Shown piece by piece: positions 26,477-34,871 of a stretch of DNA of 46,568 nucleotides (position 1 is the stretch's first letter; each line of letters opens with the position of its first letter). Source of the stretch: Peptococcaceae bacterium (GTDB lineage: Bacteria; Bacillota; Desulfitobacteriia; Desulfitobacteriales; Syntrophobotulaceae); contig JAAYSI010000203.1 in NCBI GenBank assembly GCA_012524045.1, forward strand, positions 1 through 46,568. Direction: 5' to 3'. Made by a program: the position numbers and the translations under genes. Below the pieces are notes generated by a model, which made no database searches, was not told the DNA's origin, and worked only from the letters and a program-made list of their open reading frames with translations.

Positions 26477-27703
26477 CTAAAAGAGGGTTAATTGGGTGGC
26501 CTGCGGTGCTGGAGCTAGCCTTTGCCGAATCAGAGACGGTTCGCTTGGGATTTCTCCATAATAACGACCCTGGCAGGTTAGAAAATATTTGGCTCTTTTT
26601 AAGACTACTCCCATCTTTCCTAAATGTTCATAAGAAACAGGTGCAATTCTTCGTTGGCTCAAGATTCTGTGAGCAGAAATGAGGCCAACTCCGGGAATTC
26701 TTAACAACTCTTCATAAGAAGCTTTGTTAATTTCCAACGGAAAAAGGTGAATGTTACGGAGGGCCCAGCTTATCTTCGGATCAAATTCGATATCGAGGTT
26801 AGGATATTTGGGACTTAAAATTTCTTCGGCCTGAAATTTATAAAAACGAAGCAGCCAGTCAGCCTGGTAAAGCCTGTGTTCTCGGAGTAGAGGCGGAGCA
26901 GTGGTTAGAGCTGGTAGATTCGGCCCGTCGTTTATAGGTATATAAGCTGAAAAATATACTCGCTTTAACGCGAATTGCTTATACAGTGTTTCAGTTGCTT
27001 TAAGGATGGTAAAATCCGAATCCTTGGAAGCCCCAATGATCATTTGGGTGGATTGGCCGGCGGGAACAAATTTCCTAACCCGACGATATTTTCTTCTTTC
27101 TTCGGAGTTAATCAATATCTCGGTATTTATCTGCTGCATTGGGGTTAAAATCGCTTGCAGTCTTTTTTGCGGGGCCAACAATCTTAAGCTTTGCTCTGAA
27201 GGCTGCTCGATATTCACACTCATTCTATCGGCCAGCAAGCCGATTTTGTGAATCAGAGCGGGATCTGTTCCCGGTATTACCTTGACGTGAATATAGCCGT
27301 AAAAATGGTAGTTATTTCTTAATATTTGCAAGGTATGTAGGATGTTTTCCATGGTATGGTTTGGGTTATGCTCGACAGCCGAGCTCAAAAATAAGCCTTC
27401 AATGTAATTGCGTCTATAAAATTGTATTGTAAGGTCTGCCACTTCCTTTGGCGTTAAGTGAGCTCTTTGAATATCATTTTGATTGCGGTTTACACAATAG
27501 GAGCAGTTATAAATACAGTAATTGGTTAAAAGAATTTTAAGCAGCGATATACAACGGCCGTCTTGAGACCAAGTATGACAAATACCGTAGGCCTTAGAAT
27601 TGCCGATACCGCCTTTATTCTTTTTATTAACCCCACTGGAAGCACAGGACACATCATATTTGGCGGCATCTGCCAGAACAGCTAATTTTTCTAAAGTATC
27701 CAT
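26477..27703 (-). CDS. Radical SAM protein, TIGR03916-type, predicted DNA modification/repair
   Basis: A 408-residue protein with the radical SAM cluster motif C-x3-C-x2-C (CIYNCSYC, about residues 63-70) and a C-terminal helix-hairpin-helix LLRIPGVGLISAHRIL that suggests DNA binding. This architecture matches the putative DNA modification/repair radical SAM family linked to UDG-like proteins. A further Cys pair near the N-terminus (CASSG, CHTW, GRC) could bind another metal. Start ATG 27703, preceded by GGGTGAG, gives MDTLEKLAVLADAAKYD, the usual N-terminus; an upstream in-frame start at 27730 is less likely. Its biochemical reaction is not established. Confidence 0.85.
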   Translation of the reverse strand: MDTLEKLAVLADAAKYDVSCASSGVNKKNKGGIGNSKAYGICHTWSQDGRCISLLKILLTNYCIYNCSYCVNRNQNDIQRAHLTPKEVADLTIQFYRRNYIEGLFLSSAVEHNPNHTMENILHTLQILRNNYHFYGYIHVKVIPGTDPALIHKIGLLADRMSVNIEQPSEQSLRLLAPQKRLQAILTPMQQINTEILINSEERRKYRRVRKFVPAGQSTQMIIGASKDSDFTILKATETLYKQFALKRVYFSAYIPINDGPNLPALTTAPPLLREHRLYQADWLLRFYKFQAEEILSPKYPNLDIEFDPKISWALRNIHLFPLEINKASYEELLRIPGVGLISAHRILSQRRIAPVSYEHLGKMGVVLKRAKYFLTCQGRYYGEIPSEPSLIRQRLAPAPQATQLTLF

Positions 27704-27766
27704 AATACTCACCCAAAAATATTTTAGCACATATCTTCGCTAAATCAAACATATGTTCTGATATGT

Positions 27767-27790
27767 AGCTGTTCACTTGCTGTTACAGCT
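27767..27790. repeat. Second copy of the AGCTGT-N12-ACAGCT palindromic element
   Basis: AGCTGT (27767-27772) and ACAGCT (27785-27790) flank 12 bases that match the copy at 13686-13709 in 9 of 12 positions (21 of 24 overall). Confidence 0.6.
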
Positions 27791-27830
27791 GCTGCACCTA
27801 AACCTCCGGGTAGAGTAGCTGTTAGAGGCT

Positions 27831-27890
27831 AAAAGAAAAAGTTGCTGCACCTACCAACTCAGTTGGTTATTGTACAGCAACCGTTTTTTT
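27831..27890. terminator. Bidirectional terminator downstream of iorB
   Basis: GTTGCTG (27841-27847) pairs with CAGCAAC (27875-27881), with an inner CCAACT/AGTTGG stem. On the minus strand it is followed by TTTTTCTTTT (for iorB); on the plus strand by TTTTTTT. Confidence 0.8.
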
Positions 27891-27910
27891 AAGATAGAGC
27901 CATTTATACT

Positions 27911-28492
27911 TTAGCCTATAGAGCTATAACCAGCCTCAAAGGCTTTAATATTTGTTTCAAGGTGTTTGGCCGGGACTGTTTCTTTCAGAACCTCGAGCCA
28001 AACCTCTTTGGCGATGTCTAGATGTTTTGCAAGTAGACCGAGTAATACGACATTAGTAGCTTTGCTATTGCCGGCCTGGATCGCCATATCTAAAGCATCA
28101 ATCACTATGGCTTTAGCAAATTTGCTTTGGATATAACTTATGGCGCCTTCCGGATAGGCAGCAGCACCTGTCACTACAGGCATGGGATCGATCCTTTGGT
28201 CGTTGACAATGATACCGCCGTCTTCTTTTAGGTAAGGTAGCCAGCGTAAAGCTTCCAGTTTTTCGAAAGCTAAGATTATATCAGCCTGCCCTAGCGGAAT
28301 AATCGGTGAAGCGACTTCTCTACCGTATCTGACTTGGGTTACCACGCTGCCGCCTCTTTGAGCCATGCCGTGGATTTCAGATACTTTTACATCTAAACCA
28401 ATCTTCTGAACCACGCCGGATAAAATGCGGCTGGCTAAAATTGTTCCTTGTCCTCCAACTCCGACAATCAGGATATTTGTTACCTTAGGCAT
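27911..28492 (-). CDS. iorB: Indolepyruvate ferredoxin oxidoreductase, beta subunit
   Basis: A 193-residue protein of the pyruvate/ketoisovalerate oxidoreductase gamma-type domain, starting NILIVGVGGQGTILASRIL, with HGMAQRGGSV typical of IorB. It pairs with IorA to oxidise aryl 2-oxoacids from aromatic amino acids to acyl-CoA, reducing ferredoxin. It overlaps iorA by eight bases (start 28492, iorA stop 28485), with GAAGGTG as Shine-Dalgarno inside iorA. A strong terminator follows. Confidence 0.92.
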   Translation of the reverse strand: MPKVTNILIVGVGGQGTILASRILSGVVQKIGLDVKVSEIHGMAQRGGSVVTQVRYGREVASPIIPLGQADIILAFEKLEALRWLPYLKEDGGIIVNDQRIDPMPVVTGAAAYPEGAISYIQSKFAKAIVIDALDMAIQAGNSKATNVVLLGLLAKHLDIAKEVWLEVLKETVPAKHLETNIKAFEAGYSSIG

Positions 28493-30254
28493 CTGCTACA
28501 CCTTCTTTCATAATAGCCCCGGTAGGACAAACAACAGCACATAGATTACAACCATTACATTGGGTGGGATCGATCTTGACTTTTTCCCCAACTTTTACTA
28601 TACAAGGGCAGCCGATCCTCAAGCAGATTTTGCAACCAATGCAGGTTTCTTCGTGGACAAAACAAGGGGTTTTGTCGCTTTCAAAATCTATTAGAGCACA
28701 TTTGCGTTTGGTAATAATGACCGAAGGTTCTTCAGCGGCCAGCTCTTCCTTAATAACCCTTTCTAGTTTTTTAACGTCAAAAGGATCTACCTCTACCACT
28801 CTTTCGACGCCGACAGCTCTGGCTAAGAGCGCTAGATCTACTTCTTTAATTGGTTCACCTTTTATGGTCATACCTGTAGCCGGGTTATCCTGGTGGCCGG
28901 TCATTCCGGTTGTTCGATTATCCAAGATGATTGTGGTAGTTGTTGCCTTGTTGTAGACTGTGTTGATAAGGCCGGTAATACCGGAATGAATAAAGGTTGA
29001 ATCCCCGATCACGGCGACCAGTTTGCGCGCAAATTCTTTGCCGCGGACCTTTTCCATTCCAATAGCATTGCCGATACTCGCACCCATACAAATAGTGGTA
29101 TCCATTGCATTTAACGGAGGCAAGCTTCCTAAAGTATAACAGCCTATATCCCCGGCCACGGTAACTTTTAATTTTTGCAGTACATAAAAAAGACCGCGGT
29201 GAGGACAGCCCGGGCACAGGACCGGTGGGCGGATAGGTGCTTCCGGGGCGTCTGAAGGTTGAGTTTCTTTAGGAGCAAGATTACTGACTGGCACCGACGG
29301 TCTTGCTTGGAATTTTTCGGCAATAACTTCGGGCAGCAATTCGCCAATTTGCGGGAAAATATCTTTGCCATGGACATCAATATTCCAGGCTCTAACGGTA
29401 TCTTCAATAAAGGGATCCAATTCCTCAATTACATAAAGCTTGTCAACTTTGGCAGCAAATTCCGTAATTAGTTTTTTGGGAAGCGGAAAAGTCATTCCAA
29501 GTTTTAGAATAGAGGCTTCAGGAAGTACTTCTTTCACATATTGATAAGTTATGCCGTTAACTATAACCCCAATCTTAGTATCTTTCCATTCAATTTTGTT
29601 TAAAGAAGTTGTCTCAGCGAATTCCTCTAATTTCTCCAACCTTGCTTCAACTGCTACATGACGGCGCCGAGCGTTGCCGGGCATCATAACGTATTTAGCC
29701 GGGTTTTTTACGTACTCTTTTAGTTCGATATTTTGGCGTTCTTCTAGTTTAACTAATGATTGAGAGTGAGCTACTCTGGTTGTAATCCGAAATAGAACCG
29801 GAGTATCAAATTGCTCGCTAATCTCAAAGGCCAGTTTGATAAAATCTTTACATTCTTGACTGTCCGAAGGCTCAATTACCGGTATTTTAGCGGCTCTCCC
29901 GAAATGGCGATTGTCTTGTTCGTTTTGCGAACTGTGCATTCCCGGATCATCCGCAGACACCAAAACCAGACCACCGTTGACTCCGGTATAAGCTACCGTA
30001 AATAAGGGGTCGGCAGCAACATTGACTCCTACGTGTTTCATGGCTACTAAGGCTCGTCCGCCTGCAATGGAGGCACCGATTCCAACTTCCAAAGCAACTT
30101 TTTCGTTCGGTGACCATTCAGCATAAATCTCCTCGTATTTAGCTGCGTTTTCAGTTATTTCCGTACTTGGAGTGCCGGGGTAAGCAGAACAGACTACTAC
30201 ACCGGCTTCCCAGGCGCCACGAGCTATAGCTTCGTTACCTGTTAATAGTTTCAT
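28485..30254 (-). CDS. iorA: Indolepyruvate ferredoxin oxidoreductase, alpha subunit
   Basis: A 589-residue enzyme subunit. Order of domains: 2-oxoacid oxidoreductase alpha-like N-terminus (GNEAIARGAWEAGVVVCSAYPGTPSTEI-type start), thiamine-diphosphate domain with CPGCPHRGLFY and GDIGCYTLG ... IGDSTF, and a C-terminal ferredoxin domain with CIGCKICLRIGCPC and CNGCNLCAVVCP for two 4Fe-4S clusters. The reaction is aryl-2-oxoacid + CoA to aryl-acyl-CoA + CO2 with ferredoxin reduction. ATG 30254 is preceded by GAGAGGATGGG. Its promoter is at 30321-30349. Confidence 0.94.
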   Translation of the reverse strand: MKLLTGNEAIARGAWEAGVVVCSAYPGTPSTEITENAAKYEEIYAEWSPNEKVALEVGIGASIAGGRALVAMKHVGVNVAADPLFTVAYTGVNGGLVLVSADDPGMHSSQNEQDNRHFGRAAKIPVIEPSDSQECKDFIKLAFEISEQFDTPVLFRITTRVAHSQSLVKLEERQNIELKEYVKNPAKYVMMPGNARRRHVAVEARLEKLEEFAETTSLNKIEWKDTKIGVIVNGITYQYVKEVLPEASILKLGMTFPLPKKLITEFAAKVDKLYVIEELDPFIEDTVRAWNIDVHGKDIFPQIGELLPEVIAEKFQARPSVPVSNLAPKETQPSDAPEAPIRPPVLCPGCPHRGLFYVLQKLKVTVAGDIGCYTLGSLPPLNAMDTTICMGASIGNAIGMEKVRGKEFARKLVAVIGDSTFIHSGITGLINTVYNKATTTTIILDNRTTGMTGHQDNPATGMTIKGEPIKEVDLALLARAVGVERVVEVDPFDVKKLERVIKEELAAEEPSVIITKRKCALIDFESDKTPCFVHEETCIGCKICLRIGCPCIVKVGEKVKIDPTQCNGCNLCAVVCPTGAIMKEGVADA

Positions 30255-30320
30255 TTTCCCATCCTCTCTTATCTTTATCTAAGAATATCTTTTTTTATCT
30301 CTAAAAATCTAACAAATATA

Positions 30321-30349
30321 ATATTATCAAATAAAATTACATTAGTAAA
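30321..30349 (-). promoter_or_regulatory. Promoter of iorAB
   Basis: On the minus strand TTTACT (30349-30344), a 17-base spacer and TAATAT (30326-30321), about 65 bases before iorA. Confidence 0.6.
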
Positions 30350-30386
30350 ACACCATGGTTTACCAGGGAATTTTTGCTCTAATATT

Positions 30387-30418
30387 AGGGAGGTAACCCA
30401 ATTTCGGGTTACCTCCCT
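30387..30418. terminator. Perfect 13-bp hairpin after the symporter gene
   Basis: AGGGAGGTAACCC and GGGTTACCTCCCT pair fully around AATTTC. It lies 44 bases past the symporter stop. T tracts on both sides are poor, but the stem is very stable. Confidence 0.6.
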
Positions 30419-30461
30419 TAATGCTTTGAAGGAATCTAAAGAGAATATTATTAGCTCTAAG

Positions 30462-31949
30462 CTATTTTGAGGAGAAGGCTTTCTGAGTTTTATTTAAGGC
30501 CAGGTTATCTTTATAGGCAAAAATATAATTGAGGTGTTCTTCTGGGAACTGACGCGTCAAAGCGCTTACTACCGGTACTACCACAATTGATAAAATCATA
30601 GCTAACGAACCGACGAGGGGAATACTATCCGGGAAGAGATAGGAGAATAGGGAACAGAACAGGACTCCGGTCAGCATACCGGCCCAAGCTCCGGCTTTAG
30701 TGGCCTTTTTATAGAATAGGCCGGCCAGGTAAGGGCCAATAAAAGCTCCGGCTACTGCTCCCCAGGAAAAGGCCATTAAATTCAAAATAACATTGGGTTT
30801 TACAGCCAGGTAGAGGGATAAGCCGATAAATACCACACAAAGGATTCTCATTAAAAGGACGGAGTTCTTCTGTTTGGTTTGGGGGCGGATAGTTTGGAGC
30901 AGGTCGACTGCTATCGAAGAGCTGGAAACCAGGACCAAAGAAGCCAGGGTGGACATCGAAGCGGCTAGAATTAGCAACAACAGCAAAATCGCTACTACTT
31001 CGGGAACAGTCTGACTGATAATTGTTGGCATAACTCTATCCACATTATTGCCCACTTCGGCTAAGCTACCGAAGAAAAGACGGCTTAAAGAACCGGTGAA
31101 ATAAGCGCCAAAAGCCATTAATAAGGCGAAGCCTGTAGTGGCCAGGGTAGCAGTATGGATTACTTTTTCGTTTTTGATAGAATAAAACTTTTGAACCATT
31201 TGCGGTAGCCCCCAGGGACCAAGGGAAGTGAGAATAACTAGTGAGAACAGGGCGATTGCCCCAGGCGGTCCGACCGGAGCGACTAATTGCGGATCCACAT
31301 TAGACAAGGCTGGAACTATATTGCTAAAGCCACCGACCTGCGGACTGTTTACGACACAGAGGATTAGCGCAATTACCCCGAATATCATAATTAAACCTTG
31401 CACAAAGTCCGTTAAAGTTACAGCAAAGTAACCGCCCATTGTTAGGTAGATAGCCGTAATTATAGCCATAAAGCCTAAGGCGTAAATATATTCGATGCCA
31501 AAGACCATCTCAAAGAAATAACTCAAACCCATGTAGACCGAAGCAGAATAGGGCACCAGGAATATAAAAATGATTAGAGCCGAGACTACTTTGAGGCCTT
31601 TACTCTGGTAGCGTTTTTCTAAAAAGCCGGGTAAAGTCATGGTACCAAGACGGGTAGTCATTTCTCTGGTTGGCCGGGCCAGGATTTTCCATGCTAAAAA
31701 ACATCCGAGAAAAGCATTACCAACCACGATCCATAAAGCAGAAAGACCAAAACCCCAGCCTATCTTTCCGGCATAACCAATAAACATAACAGCCGAAAAG
31801 TAAGTCGTTCCATAGGCAAACGCTGAGACCCAAGGTCCAATTTTACGGTTGCCTAGGAAAAAATCGTTTAGGGTTTTAGTCTTTTTCATACTATAAAAAG
31901 CTATCACAAAAAGGACAGCCACATAAATACCAATAGCAAGGAGCTTCAT
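30462..31949 (-). CDS. Sodium:solute symporter family transporter
   Basis: A 495-residue membrane protein with about thirteen hydrophobic segments and the SSS/PutP signature: FFLGNRKIGPWVSAFAYGTTYFSA near the start and FLVPYSASVYMGLSYFF in helix 4-5. These carriers use a sodium gradient to import proline, pantothenate, acetate or other organic solutes; this one cannot be assigned. Divergence from known PutP in the substrate region is not judged here. ATG 31949 is preceded by GGAAGGATGG; an in-frame upstream start would add 16 residues without a better site. It lies directly upstream of iorAB on the same strand, but iorAB has its own promoter after a hairpin. Confidence 0.85.
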   Translation of the reverse strand: MKLLAIGIYVAVLFVIAFYSMKKTKTLNDFFLGNRKIGPWVSAFAYGTTYFSAVMFIGYAGKIGWGFGLSALWIVVGNAFLGCFLAWKILARPTREMTTRLGTMTLPGFLEKRYQSKGLKVVSALIIFIFLVPYSASVYMGLSYFFEMVFGIEYIYALGFMAIITAIYLTMGGYFAVTLTDFVQGLIMIFGVIALILCVVNSPQVGGFSNIVPALSNVDPQLVAPVGPPGAIALFSLVILTSLGPWGLPQMVQKFYSIKNEKVIHTATLATTGFALLMAFGAYFTGSLSRLFFGSLAEVGNNVDRVMPTIISQTVPEVVAILLLLLILAASMSTLASLVLVSSSSIAVDLLQTIRPQTKQKNSVLLMRILCVVFIGLSLYLAVKPNVILNLMAFSWGAVAGAFIGPYLAGLFYKKATKAGAWAGMLTGVLFCSLFSYLFPDSIPLVGSLAMILSIVVVPVVSALTRQFPEEHLNYIFAYKDNLALNKTQKAFSSK

Positions 31950-32148
31950 ATTCAACCATCCTTCCATCCTAAAAATTTGTGGGCAAATTCTTGCCACCTT
32001 TGCTAAAAAACCATACTACCTTTTTCTACCCTACTACCCTACTACCCTAAAAGCTACACTACCATCCTATGCAAATATTTCGCTAGGATGCCTGCTTAAG
32101 ATTCTAAAACAAAAGTTCGTAAAAGTCCATACTAAAATTAAAAAAAGT

Positions 32149-32499
32149 TTAATCGTTTTCTTCATCTTCTAAAAAGATATTTATTTCGTCTTCGGTAAGA
32201 AGGCCATCTTTATTTGGAGTCAAATCAGCGGTTATATAATGGTTGGGCTCATAAATATTAGATTCATAATGATTATGGTTTGCTACAAAATCATTAAGCC
32301 CGGCTTTCTCCAGCATTTCTTTGGCTCGCATTAATTCTGTATACTCATTTATTGAGATAATCACGGCTTGGGGTTTATTATTTTTTACTACTATGTAAGG
32401 ATGTCCTTGTTCCTCTATGGCCTGAATTACCTTGGAAGCTTGTCCGCGGCCCAGTTCGGAAACTGAGATCATACAGTCAAATACTCTGCGCAAATCCAT
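32149..32499 (-). CDS. Phd/YefM-family antitoxin without adjacent toxin
   Basis: A 116-residue protein. Residues about 10-60 (MISVSELGRGQASKVIQAIEEQGHPYIVVKNNKPQAVIISINEYTEL) match the Phd/YefM DNA-binding antitoxin domain. The acidic C-terminus (DEINIFLEDEEND) would be the toxin-binding region in a usual pair. No RelE, Doc or other toxin gene lies next to it on either strand. Its promoter (TTGCAA-N17-TATAAT) is strong, and AGGAGG precedes ATG 32499. It may be a stand-alone transcription regulator or the remnant of a toxin-antitoxin pair. Confidence 0.82.
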   Translation of the reverse strand: MDLRRVFDCMISVSELGRGQASKVIQAIEEQGHPYIVVKNNKPQAVIISINEYTELMRAKEMLEKAGLNDFVANHNHYESNIYEPNHYITADLTPNKDGLLTEDEINIFLEDEEND

Positions 32500-32546
32500 T
32501 TTTAGGCCTCCTAAATGTCTTAGAATAAAAAGTACAAGCCAGTTTC

Positions 32547-32575
32547 ATTATAGAAGGCCAGTAAAAAGATTGCAA
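32547..32575 (-). promoter_or_regulatory. Promoter of the orphan antitoxin gene
   Basis: On the minus strand TTGCAA (32575-32570), a 17-base spacer and TATAAT (32552-32547), a near-consensus promoter. Confidence 0.75.
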
Positions 32576-32604
32576 TAGAATGACAGATAGATACTAATGG
32601 AAAT

Positions 32605-32623
32605 TTGCATGGTTTTTTGCATG
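32605..32623. repeat. TTGCATG direct repeats upstream of the antitoxin promoter
   Basis: TTGCATG at 32605-32611 and 32617-32623, a 12-base period, 30 bases upstream of the -35. They could bind a regulator. Confidence 0.5.
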
Positions 32624-32719
32624 AAAATCGTCGAAGTGGAGTGGTTTTAGCCGGAAAAACAAGTTATTTTACAGAAATTAGGTTGTTGAAATTATTTCTA
32701 GGAGAATTACGATGAATGT

Positions 32720-33418
32720 TTATATTCGAAAGCGGTAGCCTGCTCCCCAAACTGTTTCTATATATTGGGGATTAGCTGGGTCACTTTCGATTTTTTCTCG
32801 GATACGCGCGATATGCACTGTTACAGTGGCAGAATCGCCTAGGGCTTCCAGACCCCAAACTCGCTCAAAGAGTTCATCGCGGGAAAAAACTCTGTTCGGA
32901 TTTTCAGCAAGGTAATGCAGTAAGTCGAATTCTTTTTGAGCGAGAAAAACTTCCCGTTGATTGATAAAAACGCGACGCGATGCGCTTTGGATTTTCAGCC
33001 CGCGAATGGTTAGCTCATTTTGCGGCCTGTCGTTCTTGGGGAACTTTTGCTTTAAGCGTTCATAATTTTGCAGATGAGCCTTAACTCTTGCTACGAGTTC
33101 GCCTGGACTGAAAGGCTTGGTAATATAATCGTCCGCACCTAGACTAAAGCCTTTAATTTTATCTATCTCTTCTTTTTTGGCAGAAACCAGGAGCACTGGA
33201 ATATCTTTTTCATCGCGAATTTGACCGAGGATTTCCAAACCGTCCCTGCCAGGTAGCATTAGGTCCAGCAGTAATAAATCGTAATCATTATCCATTAAGC
33301 TTTTAAGACCTGATTCTCCGTCAGTGCAAATATCGACCGAAAAACCTGCCACTTCCAAATAGTCTTTTTGGAGTTCGGCTATGCTCAAATCATCCTCAAT
33401 GATTAGAATTTTTTTCAT
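32720..33418 (-). CDS. OmpR/PhoB-family response regulator
   Basis: A 232-residue regulator with a receiver domain (acidic pocket Glu8-Asp9-Asp10, phospho-acceptor Asp52 in DLLLLDLMLPGRDG, Lys about 102 in ITKPFSPGEL) and a winged-helix DNA-binding domain ending IETVWGAGYRFRI. It overlaps the upstream histidine kinase gene by 23 bases, so the two are translationally coupled. I prefer ATG 33418, giving MKKILIIEDD; GAGGAG lies 11 bases upstream and a GTG at 33430 abuts it. With the ABC transporter genes upstream it likely senses an envelope or antimicrobial stress. Confidence 0.93.
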   Translation of the reverse strand: MKKILIIEDDLSIAELQKDYLEVAGFSVDICTDGESGLKSLMDNDYDLLLLDLMLPGRDGLEILGQIRDEKDIPVLLVSAKKEEIDKIKGFSLGADDYITKPFSPGELVARVKAHLQNYERLKQKFPKNDRPQNELTIRGLKIQSASRRVFINQREVFLAQKEFDLLHYLAENPNRVFSRDELFERVWGLEALGDSATVTVHIARIREKIESDPANPQYIETVWGAGYRFRI

Positions 33419-34853
33419 CTTGTCTTTCACTCCTCAAAGAGATTAAAATACTCGTGCCTTCGGAGCCATGGCTGACAGCCCAGATTCGCCCGCCATGTCC
33501 TTCGACGATTTGTTTGGCTATGGCTAAACCGAGTCCGGTGCCTTTTATTTGGCTGCGGGAAGAATCCGCCCGATAAAAACGGTCAAAGATATGGGGTAAG
33601 TTCCGCTCGTTTATTCCGCTTCCGTTATCGCGAATTTCAATGAGGATATTAGTTGAGGCTTCCCGGAGGATTATTCTAATTTCTCGAAGGGGTTTGTCCA
33701 GGTATTTTATAGAATTATCCAGGATATTAGTTAACACTCGTTTCATTCTTTCGCGATCAAGATTAACAATTTTAGCCCCGGAAAGTTCAACCTCAAAGCT
33801 TAGCTGGATCTGGCGTTGTTCCATTTCCGGTTCGCTTTCCGCCACAAAATCGCCCATAAATTTTGCTAAATCTGTTTTCTCAAAATTAAAGGGCATTTGC
33901 TTTAGGTCAAGGCGGGCATAGAGCAGCAGGTCGTCAATCATTTGATCAACCTGTCTTGCTTTTTGGTAGGCTGTCTGCAAATATTTGGTCTTTTTTTCCG
34001 GAGTGTTGGCCACGCCGTCCAAGATTCCTTCAATATAGCCTTTTATCGTAGTGACTGGGGTCTTTAAATCGTGAGAAATGCTAGATACCAGCATTTTGCG
34101 ATTATCTTCGTATTTTAATTGAGTATGAATTAACTCTTTTAGTTTGAGACGCATGACCTCAAGGTCACGGCAAAGTTCTTGGATTTCTCTATCGCCTTCT
34201 TCGGCAATTTGGTTATCTAAATTGCCGCGGCTTATTTCCGCAGCGGCTTTTTGGAGCTGGCGCAGGGGTTTTACTATAGTTTTAGATAATTGCCGGGAAA
34301 CAAGGATATTGGTCAGGGCAAAACTTAGTAAAAACACCAGACCGAGAAGCAAAAGAAAGTTGCTGAAATTGGCTGTTGTCGAGCTTAAAGGAGATAGCAA
34401 AATTACTTTACCTTCTGAGTTATCGGGCAGGTGTACAGAAATAAGCTCCACGTCGTAAACTATATTATCGAGGTAAAAGTGATCAGTCGAAAGTTGTTCT
34501 GAATTTGTTGTTAATTTAGCTATGTCAATGCTGGTGAAACTCCGGGAACTGAAGATAATTCGGTCATTTTTCAGAATCAATACGTGACCTTCGATCTCAG
34601 CCAGCCGCTTTTGCAGATGGGTATGGAAATCAGCTTGTTCGATAATTTCCGGATTTTTTTGCAATAGACTCTGCTGGCTACCGTTAAGTTCAAAACGAAT
34701 TTCCAGCAGGCGCTGGTAGTTTTCCAAGCCAAAATCTTTTTTAAAAAAATTTTCCAAAATATACAGATAGGCCAACGCGCAAAGGACAGTAATCGCTAGA
34801 GGCACGATCACTGTGGCCGCATTGGCAAAAAATAGGCGTCTGGTTAATTTCAT
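33396..34853 (-). CDS. Membrane sensor histidine kinase
   Basis: A 485-residue kinase: membrane helix at about 12-35, an extracytoplasmic sensor loop (36-160), a second helix (about 163-186), a HAMP linker (190-240), the HisKA box SSISHDLKTPVTTIKGY with phospho-acceptor His261, and the HATPase domain with N box NILDNSIKY, G1 DNGSGI and G2 GTGLGLAI. It autophosphorylates and passes phosphate to the adjacent response regulator. The stimulus is not known. The gene lies 18 bases downstream of the ABC permease, so the four genes form one operon. Confidence 0.93.
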   Translation of the reverse strand: MKLTRRLFFANAATVIVPLAITVLCALAYLYILENFFKKDFGLENYQRLLEIRFELNGSQQSLLQKNPEIIEQADFHTHLQKRLAEIEGHVLILKNDRIIFSSRSFTSIDIAKLTTNSEQLSTDHFYLDNIVYDVELISVHLPDNSEGKVILLSPLSSTTANFSNFLLLLGLVFLLSFALTNILVSRQLSKTIVKPLRQLQKAAAEISRGNLDNQIAEEGDREIQELCRDLEVMRLKLKELIHTQLKYEDNRKMLVSSISHDLKTPVTTIKGYIEGILDGVANTPEKKTKYLQTAYQKARQVDQMIDDLLLYARLDLKQMPFNFEKTDLAKFMGDFVAESEPEMEQRQIQLSFEVELSGAKIVNLDRERMKRVLTNILDNSIKYLDKPLREIRIILREASTNILIEIRDNGSGINERNLPHIFDRFYRADSSRSQIKGTGLGLAIAKQIVEGHGGRIWAVSHGSEGTSILISLRSERQDEKNSNH

Positions 34854-34871
34854 AATTTCACCTAAAATTTC

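Noticed and set aside
32031-32052. Tandem ACTACCCT repeats (about three units)
   Set aside because: Too short for a CRISPR or VNTR of note; simple slippage in an intergenic gap.
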